The position numbers were made by a program, and so were the translations under genes. From Hahella sp. KA22 (GTDB lineage: Bacteria; Pseudomonadota; Gammaproteobacteria; Pseudomonadales; Oleiphilaceae), in the NCBI RefSeq assembly GCF_004135205.1, contig NZ_CP035490.1, positions 6,896,772 through 6,960,771 of the forward strand: a stretch of 64,000 nt of DNA, given 5' to 3'. Numbering within the stretch: the stretch's first letter is position 1; each line of letters opens with the position of its first letter. Positions 16,785 to 25,743 of the stretch are shown here, piece by piece. The notes under the pieces were generated by a model that saw nothing but the letters and a program-made list of their open reading frames with translations, ran no database searches and was not told the origin of the DNA.

Positions 16785-17834
16785 ATGTCTTTTCCAGTGC
16801 AGTCAGAATTGCCCCAAGATGGCTCAGTGCTACCAGAACACAGCGCAGACATTCGGGTGGGAAAGGATCTGCTTATCGCCACACAACCCTTCGCTCGGGA
16901 AGTCCCTTCGACGAGTTGGAAGCATGTCAGTACGACCTTTATCTTGTTGTTCGTTGTGTTGACCTGCGCAGGTCTGGCGCCCTGGTGGCCGTTGCAAGGG
17001 ATCTTGTCGCTGCTGGGAGCATTGCTGATGGTCAGGACCTTCATCACCTATCACGATTATATGCATGGCGCCATACTACAGAATTCCCGTCTGGCCTGGC
17101 TTATGTTTCACGTCTACGCGGCGTTCGCCCTTACCCCCACTCGTTCCTGGAAAAAAAGCCACAACTATCATCACGGCCATGTGGGCATGATTAATGCGAC
17201 CAGCGCAGGGGCATTTCCGCTTATGACGACGGAAATGTGGCGAGCCGCCTCGAAGCTGGAGCGACTTAAATACCGTATCGAGCGCCACCCATTGTCAATA
17301 CTGGCGGGCTACCTCACTGTATTTGCTTTCAGTATCTGTTTGCTGCCATTACTTCGTTACCCCATGCAGCATTGGGACTCGCTGCTGTCGATATCAGTCC
17401 ACACCGGTCTGATTGCAGCTCTGTGTTGGTTCGCCAGTTTCAATGCCGCTTTTTTCGTGGTCATACTCCCCATGACGGTCGCCTGTGCGCTGGGCTCCTA
17501 TCTTTTCTTCGCCCAGCACAGTTTCAAACGCATGCATATTATTTCACCCGAAGCATGGTCTTTTTATCGGGCGGCGATGGAATCCTCAAGTTATATGAAG
17601 CTCAATAAAGTTATGCAGTGGTTCACCGGCAACATTGGCTACCATCACATTCATCATCTCAACGTCAGGATTCCTTTCTACCGCCTTCCTGAGGCCATGG
17701 CGGCCATTCCGGAACTCCAATCGCCAGTAACCACCTCACTTGCTCCAAAAGACATTGCCGAGTGCTTTAAAGCGAGCCTTTGGGATGAACACTTGCAGCA
17801 CATGGTGTCCTTTCAGGAAGTGAAGTCCCCCTGA
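16785..17834 (+). CDS. Membrane fatty acid desaturase
   Basis: 349 aa integral membrane di-iron desaturase that should introduce a double bond into an acyl chain. Histidine boxes are HDYMH (90-94), HNYHH (126-130) and HHIHH near 297-301, matching the H-x3-H / H-x2-HH / H-x2-HH pattern. Hydrophobic segments occur at about 48-90, 102-116 and 170-240. It probably adjusts membrane fluidity, in line with the other envelope genes nearby. It stands alone between regulator and small-protein genes. Confidence 0.92.
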   Translation: MSFPVQSELPQDGSVLPEHSADIRVGKDLLIATQPFAREVPSTSWKHVSTTFILLFVVLTCAGLAPWWPLQGILSLLGALLMVRTFITYHDYMHGAILQNSRLAWLMFHVYAAFALTPTRSWKKSHNYHHGHVGMINATSAGAFPLMTTEMWRAASKLERLKYRIERHPLSILAGYLTVFAFSICLLPLLRYPMQHWDSLLSISVHTGLIAALCWFASFNAAFFVVILPMTVACALGSYLFFAQHSFKRMHIISPEAWSFYRAAMESSSYMKLNKVMQWFTGNIGYHHIHHLNVRIPFYRLPEAMAAIPELQSPVTTSLAPKDIAECFKASLWDEHLQHMVSFQEVKSP

Positions 17835-18056
17835 TGCTTACCCGCAAGCCTGCTCCTGGTTCGCCATCAAAGCGACGCCGCCTATTTTCTTCATTTAATG
17901 ACGTCCAAATGTTCGCTAGCAAACCGATGCGCAGGCAATAATCCGCCAGTATGGGGCTAGAGCCAGTCGTTAATAGCGCTCAAGCCGCCACCCAGACATC
18001 AGGTTTTGACGTGGCGCCCTACCAGCACACAGGACTATGTCCGTATAGGTAACAAT

Positions 18057-18185
18057 ATGAACCCCCAACCAAATCAACCGAAAAAGGATCACCCGCAGCA
18101 GCCCAAAGCGCAGCCGCAACGTCCTCAGCAACCGGTGAACCCTCAGGGAAGCAAGCCCGCTAAAGATGCGGACAAGCAACGCTGA
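18057..18185 (+). CDS. Small Pro/Gln-rich hydrophilic protein, 42 aa
   Basis: 42 aa, MNPQPNQPKKDHPQQPK and onward, almost entirely Pro, Gln, Lys and Asn and so probably disordered. An AGGT element lies 7 nt before the ATG. Its composition mirrors the N-terminal tail of the CsbD protein at 15147, which supports it being a real stress-associated peptide. Low complexity makes homology hard to judge. Confidence 0.5.
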   Translation: MNPQPNQPKKDHPQQPKAQPQRPQQPVNPQGSKPAKDADKQR

Positions 18186-18546
18186 CTCATTGTGGAGCAA
18201 GCTCCATTATGGTTGCTGGATCGAGGCCAGTTAATGGAAAGAAGGACGGTGAATCAGTTAGGCTGGTTGCAGTCTCGTTATAAGGTCCGCGTCATCGAGG
18301 GCGATACGATCATCTGATAGATCGCCAAAGACTCGCCTGACGTCTGTTCTCAAGCACACGGGGGCAAAACTTACGCCCCGGTGTGCAGCTTCAGCATTGA
18401 TTTCAGCGGTCGTAATTCCCCTCCCTGATCTACACATCTCACCCGACCCGTCTTAATGGCTATGTACGGTAACGCACTGACTCCGAGGCCATTTTTTATT
18501 TAGTCTTGCGCTAACAGTCTTGCCAAACTGATGAAGGCGTATACTC
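18186..18546. other. Intergenic region upstream of hflK
   Basis: 361 bp holding palindrome copy 6 at 18463-18478. An inverted repeat around 18380 (cggggc...gcccc-like) is weak. No further gene can be supported. Confidence 0.5.
18463..18478 (+). promoter_or_regulatory. Recurring palindrome, copy 6
   Basis: TGTACG-GTAA-CGCACT, followed by GACT. It lies 68 bp upstream of the hflK start, nearly the same spacing as copies 3 and 5. Confidence 0.65.
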
Positions 18547-19617
18547 ATGACCAGGCCATACCAAAACGATGAGCCAGATCCGTGGGCGCAGCCCAAGGGA
18601 CTCAGTAGAGAGGTGGAAAAGCACTTCCATCAGACCACACGCCTCATCGGCGACATGATGCCAAAGGGCGGACTGGGCGGTTATCTCTTGCCCATATTCC
18701 TGCTGCTGGCGACAGTTAGCGGCTGGACAGCTTATTACACCGTTCCCAGCGACTCCGTCGCCATTGTCCAGCGCTTTGGCAAATACCTCAAAGAAGTCCC
18801 TCCCGGATTGCACTTTAAAATTCCATTTCAAGTTGATACCGCCACCATTGTGCCCGTGAAACGACAGTTAAAGCAGGAGTTCGGATTTATAACTCCGGGC
18901 GCCACCGATCCATACCAGAGCCCCCATCTGCGGGACGCTATGCGAGAGACTCAGATGGTCACTGGCGATCTGAACGCCGCCCTGGTCGAATGGGTGGTTC
19001 AGTATCGGATTTCCGATCCTGTGAAGTTTTTGTTTGAGGTTCGAGAACCCAGCGAAACTCTGCGTTATGTTTCTGAGTCCGTCATGCGCGAAGTGGTGGG
19101 TGATCGCACCGTGGACGAAGTGATTACCATTGGCCGCCAGGAGATAGAAAGCCAGGCCCTTATCAAGATGCAAGAGCTTGCGACTCAATACGTCATGGGC
19201 CTTAGTATCGACCAGGTCCAACTGAAAAATATCAATCCGCCGGAGCCAGTTCAGCAATCCTTCAATGAGGTAAACCAGGCGCAACAGGAAAAAGAGAAAC
19301 TGATCAACGAAGCCCGTCGGGAATACAACAGAGTTATCCCCCTGGCGCAAGGTCAAAAAGATCAGCGCATTCGTGAAGCCGACGGCTACAGACTTAAACG
19401 TATTAATGAGGCTGAAGGCGATATCGCCCGCTTCAACGCCTTATTCAAAGAGTACAGCAAAGCGCCTGAAGTCACCCGGCGACGTATTTACTTGGAAACA
19501 CTGCAAGAAGTGATGCCGGGTGTCCGCAGCAAGATCATAGTCGATGGGGGTAGTAGCGGCATTCTTCCCCTTCTGAATCTCAACAATCCGGCATTGGTAT
19601 CCAGCCATGAAAGGTAA
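18547..19617 (+). CDS. hflK: HflK-like SPFH/band 7 membrane protein
   Basis: 356 aa. A cytoplasmic N-terminus (DPWAQPKG) precedes a single membrane helix at about 38-58, followed by an SPFH/band 7 domain (about 60-250: YYTVPSDSVAIVQRFGKYLKE) and a helical, charged C-terminus. HflK and HflC form a large periplasm-facing assembly that restrains the FtsH protease. The usual hflK neighbours (hfq, hflX) are absent, so this is probably a second, stress-linked pair. It overlaps hflC by 11 nt, implying translational coupling. Confidence 0.9.
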   Translation: MTRPYQNDEPDPWAQPKGLSREVEKHFHQTTRLIGDMMPKGGLGGYLLPIFLLLATVSGWTAYYTVPSDSVAIVQRFGKYLKEVPPGLHFKIPFQVDTATIVPVKRQLKQEFGFITPGATDPYQSPHLRDAMRETQMVTGDLNAALVEWVVQYRISDPVKFLFEVREPSETLRYVSESVMREVVGDRTVDEVITIGRQEIESQALIKMQELATQYVMGLSIDQVQLKNINPPEPVQQSFNEVNQAQQEKEKLINEARREYNRVIPLAQGQKDQRIREADGYRLKRINEAEGDIARFNALFKEYSKAPEVTRRRIYLETLQEVMPGVRSKIIVDGGSSGILPLLNLNNPALVSSHER

Positions 19618-20638
19618 ATCCTATTTCGCCACCCTGGCGCTGTTGGCGGTTGGGGGAAGCGCTCTGTTCAATTCGTTATACACGGTGAGTGAAATTGAGC
19701 AAGTGATCATCACACAATTCGGCAAACCAGTGGGAGCGCCGATTACTGACGCGGGACTGAAAATCAAAGCGCCTTTTATTCAGGAGGTCAATCCTATCGA
19801 TAAGCGGGTGCTGGAATGGGACGGAAGCCCGTCCGACATGCCCACCAAAGATAAGCTCTATATCTCTGTAGACCTTTACGCCCGCTGGCGGATTATCGAC
19901 CCCCTGCAGTATTTTCTGCGACTGCGGGATGAGCGCAGCGCCCAATCCCGTCTCGACGACATACTGGGAAGTGAAACGCGTAACGCCGTCGCCAAGCATG
20001 AGCTTATCGAAATTATCCGCACCACCAAGAATCGCTCGCCACTGCGCGATACACTGCTCACCGGATCGAGCCAGGAGCTGAACATGGGCGCCTTGGCTCC
20101 GATACAAAAAGGGCGGCAGCTTGTCGAAGCGGAAATCTTTCAGGCGGGCGCGGAAAAAGTTCGCGTGTTTGGTATTGAGCTATTGGACATTCGCTTTAAA
20201 CGCATCAATTACAACGAAAGTGTCCGTCCCAAAATTTATGATCGTATGATCAGCGAACGACGCCAGATCGCGGAGCGCTTTCTCTCCGAAGGCAATGGCG
20301 AGGCAGCCCGCATCCGCGGCAATCGGGAGCGTGACCTCAATAAGATTCAGTCGGAGGCCTATCGTCAGGTTGAAGAAATTCGAGGCCTTGCTGACGCCAA
20401 AGCCACCGATATCTACTCCCGTGCTTACAATCAAAGCAAGGATGCTGTGGATTTCTATGAATTTACCCGCACCATGCAGGCTTACCGATCGATTATGGCG
20501 GAAAACTCCACACTGGTGCTTTCTACTGACAGCGACCTATTAAAATACCTGAAAGGCATGAATCCCAAGCCCAGTGACGGTATCGACTTCCTCGCAGATT
20601 TAACCAGGGCTGATAAGTCTGACGGTGCGACGCATTGA
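19607..20638 (+). CDS. hflC: HflC-like SPFH/band 7 membrane protein
   Basis: 343 aa partner of the preceding HflK. An N-terminal membrane anchor (about 6-24) is followed by a band 7 domain (LYTVSEIEQVIITQFGKPVG to about 200). A helical section rich in Arg/Glu contains the HflC-typical IRGNRERDLNKIQSEAYRQV. The C-terminus (TDSDLLKYL) is also typical of HflC. It would form the alternating HflK-HflC cage around FtsH. A terminator follows at 20671. Confidence 0.9.
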   Translation: MKGKSYFATLALLAVGGSALFNSLYTVSEIEQVIITQFGKPVGAPITDAGLKIKAPFIQEVNPIDKRVLEWDGSPSDMPTKDKLYISVDLYARWRIIDPLQYFLRLRDERSAQSRLDDILGSETRNAVAKHELIEIIRTTKNRSPLRDTLLTGSSQELNMGALAPIQKGRQLVEAEIFQAGAEKVRVFGIELLDIRFKRINYNESVRPKIYDRMISERRQIAERFLSEGNGEAARIRGNRERDLNKIQSEAYRQVEEIRGLADAKATDIYSRAYNQSKDAVDFYEFTRTMQAYRSIMAENSTLVLSTDSDLLKYLKGMNPKPSDGIDFLADLTRADKSDGATH

Positions 20639-20670
20639 AACGTCTACGCCGCCCGCCAGAATGCATACAA

Positions 20671-20691
20671 AAGCGGATGGTTCATCCGCTT
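20671..20691. terminator. Terminator between hflC and the GlsB-like gene
   Basis: Perfect 9-bp stem aagcggatg / catccgctt with a 3-nt loop, followed by TTCTT on the plus strand and preceded by A-rich sequence. It is probably bidirectional. Confidence 0.82.
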
Positions 20692-20698
20692 TCTTCGA

Positions 20699-20995
20699 TC
20701 AGTGCGTTTTTGGTGGGGTTGTGTGGTCTGAGCTATGGGCGATAGCGTAGTAAACACCATGACAAACCAGCAGCAAAATAACTGCTCCGGTCGCTGCAGC
20801 TAGAAGGCTATAGGTGGTATACAAGGCGGCTCCGGCGATCGAAAAAGTGGAATAAGCCCCTCCTCCGATAGCGGCGCCGATTGCGCCGGTTCCCATATCA
20901 ATCAAAATCCCCTGATTGGAGCTGCGCGCTACCTTGCCTGCGCCGAAGCCGAGAACAATTCCAATCAAGATGCATAGTAGTAATAGTAATAACAT
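20699..20995 (-). CDS. GlsB/YeaQ/YmgE-like small membrane protein
   Basis: 98 aa with three hydrophobic, glycine-rich segments (about 2-20, 36-62, 66-86). The glycine pattern GAGKVA...GTGAIGAAIGGGAYS resembles the transglycosylase-associated GlsB/YeaQ/YmgE stress proteins, which are inner-membrane proteins of unknown mechanism. The assignment rests on this pattern only. A half-conserved copy of the cluster palindrome lies 64 bp upstream (21060-21075), at the same spacing as for other genes of the cluster. Confidence 0.65.
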   Translation of the reverse strand: MLLLLLLCILIGIVLGFGAGKVARSSNQGILIDMGTGAIGAAIGGGAYSTFSIAGAALYTTYSLLAAATGAVILLLVCHGVYYAIAHSSDHTTPPKTH

Positions 20996-21059
20996 AGCGA
21001 CTCTCCTGTGTACGCATAATGAATAATAAAGGTTCGGACTTTCAGTACGGATACTGCCT

Positions 21060-21075
21060 GGTGCGTACTGGGTAC
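21060..21075 (-). promoter_or_regulatory. Recurring palindrome, degenerate copy
   Basis: On the minus strand GTACCC-AGTA-CGCACC. The CGCACC half is intact and the other is degenerate. Another partial match, TGTACG-GAGG-CATACA, lies at 21151-21166, and TTCCGT-CTTA-CGCACC at 21239-21254, upstream of the plus-strand BON gene. Confidence 0.4.
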
Positions 21076-21292
21076 TGACAAGCTACGACATAGCGCAAAG
21101 AGTCCGCTTAGCGCCTACCTGCATTGTTGATTTTATATCGCCCTTCAGTCTGTACGGAGGCATACAGAAGGCCGCGAAAACGCCCTGCTGGCTTACGTGG
21201 GCTGCCGTACCGACGGGATGTGTTTTCTACTTTTATAGTTCCGTCTTACGCACCGCATCATTCATTGCAGTGCCGTATACGCAGGAGGCCAT

Positions 21293-22129
21293 ATGAACAA
21301 GTTAGCTGAGCAGCGCGCTCCAGAGATGAAGACAAAAAGCGTGAGCGCAATTTCTGATCGCATCAATGAGACACGTTTGGAAACTCAAATCTGGACAACT
21401 TTCGCCTTAAGTCCCTACTTACGCGCGCTTGATCTGAAAGTTTCCGTTCACGAAGGTTGCGCTCTTTTGAGCGGCAAGGTGGATGAAGAGGTCAATAAAG
21501 ATCTGGCGAAGCAAATTGCTCTGGGGGTGAAGGGGATCCATACCGTAGAGGACCAGATTGTCGTCGTCGAGGACGCGGTCCTCACCCCTCACATGGAAGA
21601 CCGCAGCTATGGGGATATTATTGATGATGTCACAATCAGCGCGGCGGTAAAGTCAAAATTGTTGTCCTGTCGCTACGCTGACAGCATTGCCGCGGAGGTA
21701 AGCACTATCGCCGGCAAAGTGACGTTGACAGGAACCGCTGGCGACAAAGCCGCCAAAAAATTCGCCAAAGCGGTGGCTATTCACACTCAGGGCGTCATCG
21801 GCGTCGATAACGCCCTGATTATTAACCCCGGAAAAGCCAGGCAACCAGATGGGGACGCCAGTATCAAGAGATACTCGGATGAGCTTGGCCATTACCTGTC
21901 CGACATATGGATCACCGCCAAAGTAAAAGCGGTACTGCTGTATTGCAACAGTGTATCAGGCTCGAAAATCAGTGTGTTAACCCACCATCACGTCGTGACG
22001 CTGAGCGGCGACCTTGGAAGCGGAGCGGAAAAAGCGCTAGCTATTGAAATCGCGAAAAATGTGTATGGCGTAAAAAGAGTCAACTCAAAAGGCCTGACGT
22101 TTGCCGCCAAACATCTGTTGGACAGCTAA
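21293..22129 (+). CDS. Triple BON-domain protein
   Basis: 278 aa built of three BON domains at about 25-95, 110-180 and 200-275. Each has the pattern of an opening helix, a hydrophobic V-x-L-x-G strand (CALLSGKVDEE, KVTLTGTAGDK, VVTLSGDLGSG) and a closing V-x-x-V strand. No signal peptide was seen, so it may be cytoplasmic or exported in an unusual way. Multi-BON proteins are thought to bind phospholipid or act as a scaffold under stress. The ribosome binding site is AGGAGG. The last domain resembles the single-BON protein at 11981. Confidence 0.9.
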   Translation: MNKLAEQRAPEMKTKSVSAISDRINETRLETQIWTTFALSPYLRALDLKVSVHEGCALLSGKVDEEVNKDLAKQIALGVKGIHTVEDQIVVVEDAVLTPHMEDRSYGDIIDDVTISAAVKSKLLSCRYADSIAAEVSTIAGKVTLTGTAGDKAAKKFAKAVAIHTQGVIGVDNALIINPGKARQPDGDASIKRYSDELGHYLSDIWITAKVKAVLLYCNSVSGSKISVLTHHHVVTLSGDLGSGAEKALAIEIAKNVYGVKRVNSKGLTFAAKHLLDS

Positions 22130-22201
22130 GGGTCGCTGGAAACCGGCGCGTCCTACAACAATAATCTTTCCAGACAGGCGGCCTGACGGTCGCCATCCGC
22201 G

Positions 22202-24202
22202 TCACCCACTTTGCCGTTGATATCGGCTTGCATAGTATCGGTACTGCCCCGGCCCATTTTTTTTCGCCTCATACATCGCCTCGTCCGCACAACAAATCAG
22301 GTCGGGCGCCTCATTGGCGTTGTCTGGATACACGGCTATTCCGATACTGGGCGACGTCCTCACCAACATATTTTCAAAAGCATACGGCTTGGATAAAGTG
22401 ACGATGATAGTCTTGGCCAAACGCGCAGAATCGTTGCGATTATTATGGTCGAGAGCGATTACGGCGAATTCATCGCCACCGATACGGGCCACCATGTCGG
22501 ATTCGCGCACAACGCTTTTTAATCGGAGGGCGACTTCCTTCAGCAGAGCGTCGCCAACCTTGTGTCCGTGGGTGTCATTGACTTTTTTGAACTGATCCAG
22601 ATCCAGATATAACAGCGCCACCTTTTTACTGTTGCGATGCGCCAGCGCGAGTTCCTGGAATAGGAATGCGGTCAAAAAGCGCCTGTTCGCCAGACCGGTT
22701 AGCATGTCATGAGTGGCGAGATATTCCGCTTCTCTTTGCGCCGTCATTTCGGAAATAAGCAGCGCTGCGCCCACGGAGGCGTGACCGCCCCTGCTTCGCA
22801 AGGGCAAACAGGTCGCGACAAAACTGCGCATGACGCTCTTGTCACAGGCCTTGCGTAGCGACGCTTCGACATTAAAAGCCGGCGCATCGCTGGCGATGGT
22901 CTGTTTTAACGTATCTTCATAGCTCGCCATCAGGTCTGACTTAAACTCACTGAGTTTGCGTCCTATAACTTCTTTTTTTATAAGACCGCACCATTCCGCC
23001 AGCTTGCTGTTCATTCGCACGCAACTCAGGTCTTGATTAACCATGGCGATGCCAATTGGCGAGCCTTCATAAAGCAAGTCAATTTCACCGAACTGCCTTT
23101 CAAGCGCCGTTTCCCTGCTTCTTATTCGTTCCACCATATCCTCTATTGCGGCGGCCACCAGTTGAATTTCCTTGGGACCGGGGATGGTCACGCCATAAGC
23201 CGATTCCGCACTACCGAGCCTGAGAGCATTGGCGAAAATCGCCAGTTTTTTCAATGGCCTTGAAATTAATTCCGAGATAAACCAGCCGACGATTGCGAAG
23301 AAAACAGACACCACGATTCCCCAGCGCCAAATTGCTTCGCTGAGGTTATGTATCGGTCTCAACGCCGCAACGGATTCCTGTCTGGCGATCACCACCCAGC
23401 GTTTACCAGGATCACCCAGAAATCCTTTGGTTTCACTGTAGCCCATCAGGTATTGTTTTCCGTCCGGCAAGTCCACTAACGCATTTTTTTCGGCTTTCAG
23501 TGACTCAGGCAGCATCAGCCTTGTGTTCATGAGCGCGGGAGGCCCCAATAACACTGCGCCGTCACTGGCCAACACCAGCAGCTCCAACTGTTGGCTATGG
23601 TGCTGCAGCACACTCTCGGCAAGTGAGTTAACCCATCCCCAGCTAATGAAGGCGCCCATTACACCAATGGAAGCGCCTTCCGCATCCCGAATTGGCGCCG
23701 CCAGACTGATATAGCGATGCGAGAGCAAGTGAGCCTGACTTATATCGTTTAATCCAATGCTTTCAATATCATCGATATCGCTCGCAAAAGGGCCGCGTAC
23801 ACCTTCCTTCCACCAGGTTTTATCTGAAACGTCCGCCCCCTCCAACAGCTTTCCTGTGGCGCACAGCACTATACCGTTTCTATCCGTCAACCCTAACCAA
23901 ATATAAGGCTCATAGGTCCTCTTCAGTGTTTCCAGAATATTAATTTGTTCAGTATATCTAGCCCCGTATAAATTACGCACTGTTGGCAAAGCTGAAACAT
24001 TGATCAAGTCCCGCAACCGCTCATACATGCCCCCATCCAGTCTATCCGCCATTTGATAGGAGACTCTGGTAATTTTATGGTATAGCTCCCGACGGAGGCT
24101 TTGCGAAGATTTATAGTCAACAATACAGTTCACAACTCCTATTGTAGCGATAACCACACCGGCAAGCGTTATAGATAAAAGAGTCCTCAGCCGGAAGTTC
24201 AT
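22202..24202 (-). CDS. Membrane diguanylate cyclase with Cache, HAMP, PAS and GGDEF domains
   Basis: 666 aa. Two membrane helices (about 5-27 and 270-292) frame a periplasmic Cache-type sensor. A HAMP-like linker (ISRPLKKLAIFANALRLG), a PAS domain (about 350-470) and a C-terminal GGDEF domain follow. The catalytic motif GGDEF is intact at 575-579, so it should make c-di-GMP from two GTP. The N-terminal start could also be ATG 24223. Sensing of an external ligand is inferred from the Cache fold. Confidence 0.92.
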   Translation of the reverse strand: MNFRLRTLLSITLAGVVIATIGVVNCIVDYKSSQSLRRELYHKITRVSYQMADRLDGGMYERLRDLINVSALPTVRNLYGARYTEQINILETLKRTYEPYIWLGLTDRNGIVLCATGKLLEGADVSDKTWWKEGVRGPFASDIDDIESIGLNDISQAHLLSHRYISLAAPIRDAEGASIGVMGAFISWGWVNSLAESVLQHHSQQLELLVLASDGAVLLGPPALMNTRLMLPESLKAEKNALVDLPDGKQYLMGYSETKGFLGDPGKRWVVIARQESVAALRPIHNLSEAIWRWGIVVSVFFAIVGWFISELISRPLKKLAIFANALRLGSAESAYGVTIPGPKEIQLVAAAIEDMVERIRSRETALERQFGEIDLLYEGSPIGIAMVNQDLSCVRMNSKLAEWCGLIKKEVIGRKLSEFKSDLMASYEDTLKQTIASDAPAFNVEASLRKACDKSVMRSFVATCLPLRSRGGHASVGAALLISEMTAQREAEYLATHDMLTGLANRRFLTAFLFQELALAHRNSKKVALLYLDLDQFKKVNDTHGHKVGDALLKEVALRLKSVVRESDMVARIGGDEFAVIALDHNNRNDSARLAKTIIVTLSKPYAFENMLVRTSPSIGIAVYPDNANEAPDLICCADEAMYEAKKNGPGQYRYYASRYQRQSG

Positions 24203-24431
24203 TGCGAGCCGCCCTATTAACATCCTGTATAATTAATAGTCTTAGGCAACAAAAACACAATTTGCAAATATTATATACGCATTAACTATTTTCAATAAGT
24301 TATAGGGGAATGCCCCATAGCATCATGTCCAATATCCTGATACCGATTTTATTGATTTAGTAATAGGATGCGTCAAAAAAGAGGGGGCCTTAACCAGCAT
24401 TATAGAATAAAAATTTAAAAGGAGACTGGAT

Positions 24432-25472
24432 ATGCGTATTTATAATCCGGATAACATCGTAAATGATTCTATCGTCACGAAAACTCATCCCAAAAGAGAC
24501 AATCATTGGGCAATTGTTTTAGCCGGCGGCGACGGCAAATTCATGAAGCAAAATACCCTTCACTGGTTTGGGCATGAGCGGCCAGAGCAATTCTGCTGCT
24601 TCAACGGAAATAAGACATTGTTGGACCAGGCATGGGAAAGAGCGGAGCGACTCGTTTTCAGGAAAAACATTATCACCACTACTTTGGTCAGCCAGAAAAA
24701 ATACTTTGATGAATACCTTGAAGGGAACTCACCTGGAAGCATTTTGTATCAGCCGGTAAACTGCGGCACCGCGCCTTCCATCATGGTTTCGCTGGCCCAT
24801 ATTCTGGCGCAGGATGAGAACGCGTCAATTATCGTTCTTCCCTCCGATCATTACATTCACCAGGAAAACGCCTTCTCTTTGCTCGCCAGACGCACACTGG
24901 ATTTAACTGAGCGGTACGAGGACAAGGTGATTCTATTTGGCGCGGAAGCCACCTGGGGCAACCCGGATTATGGCTGGCTTGAAACATCCAGTCGGTCTGA
25001 TCATGACCCGCTCATGGAAGGTGAAATACATGAGCTGTCTCAAGTGCTCGCCATTCACACTCGTCCAACATCCTCGCTGGTGCATCGACTATACCGGCGC
25101 AATGCGCTTTGGAATACATCCATCATTGCCTGTAAAGCGAAAACATTATGGCGATTATGCTCAAAATATCTAACCGGGTTATATGAACGCTGCGAACATA
25201 TTCATAAAGTAATCAGCCACTTTAGTAGATATAAAGAAGGTAGCGATTACATAACAACAGCTATTTCTCACGCCTATTATCATCTTTCCAAGAGCGACAT
25301 GTATCGAAGCTTTTTGAGATGCGCAGTCTCTGACTGTTTATCTGTACGCATGACCAATCTTGACTGGGTTGACTGGGGACGCCCGGAGCGAATCATAGAA
25401 ACAATCCAGAAATATAGACTGGAGCCAAGTTTTGACCTGAATATTGGTCTTTCTCAAGCATCAAGTTCCTAA
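24432..25472 (+). CDS. Degenerate sugar-phosphate nucleotidyltransferase
   Basis: 346 aa, related to mannose-1-phosphate guanylyltransferases (HWAIVLAGGDGKF, YQPVNCGTAPSIM, ASIIVLPSDHYI, LFGAEATWGNPDYGWLE). The loop normally reading GxGxR is GDGKF at residues 33-37, so the nucleotide-contacting Arg is Phe. The usual PKQF is PEQF at 51-54. Both changes hit residues important for catalysis, so the protein may be inactive or have a new role. It sits between c-di-GMP genes rather than in a sugar operon. Confidence 0.85.
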   Translation: MRIYNPDNIVNDSIVTKTHPKRDNHWAIVLAGGDGKFMKQNTLHWFGHERPEQFCCFNGNKTLLDQAWERAERLVFRKNIITTTLVSQKKYFDEYLEGNSPGSILYQPVNCGTAPSIMVSLAHILAQDENASIIVLPSDHYIHQENAFSLLARRTLDLTERYEDKVILFGAEATWGNPDYGWLETSSRSDHDPLMEGEIHELSQVLAIHTRPTSSLVHRLYRRNALWNTSIIACKAKTLWRLCSKYLTGLYERCEHIHKVISHFSRYKEGSDYITTAISHAYYHLSKSDMYRSFLRCAVSDCLSVRMTNLDWVDWGRPERIIETIQKYRLEPSFDLNIGLSQASSS

Positions 25473-25553
25473 CTCCAAAAACGCTCTATTCATTATTGAA
25501 AATAACTAATGCCATATGTTCCAGGCAAAACAGGCTGTTAAGGCTTTCATATG

Positions 25554-25584
25554 ACGCCCACAAGCGCCTGAATATTGTGGGCGT
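25554..25584. terminator. Inverted repeat downstream of the nucleotidyltransferase gene
   Basis: Perfect 10-bp stem acgcccacaa / ttgtgggcgt with an 11-nt loop, 81 bp past the stop. No T-run follows, so it may be a terminator or an mRNA-stabilising hairpin. Confidence 0.5.
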
Positions 25585-25743
25585 TCACCATTATTCATCC
25601 CTCTAAACCTTTCAACAACGCATACACGTCATATAGCCATGATATATTTATCTTATTACCCCATCTCCAACTCAATTAACACGCCATCCAGCCGCCCTAA
25701 AGCAAGCTGCGTTTTAACCAAGGATGAAAGAAAACAAACGCCA

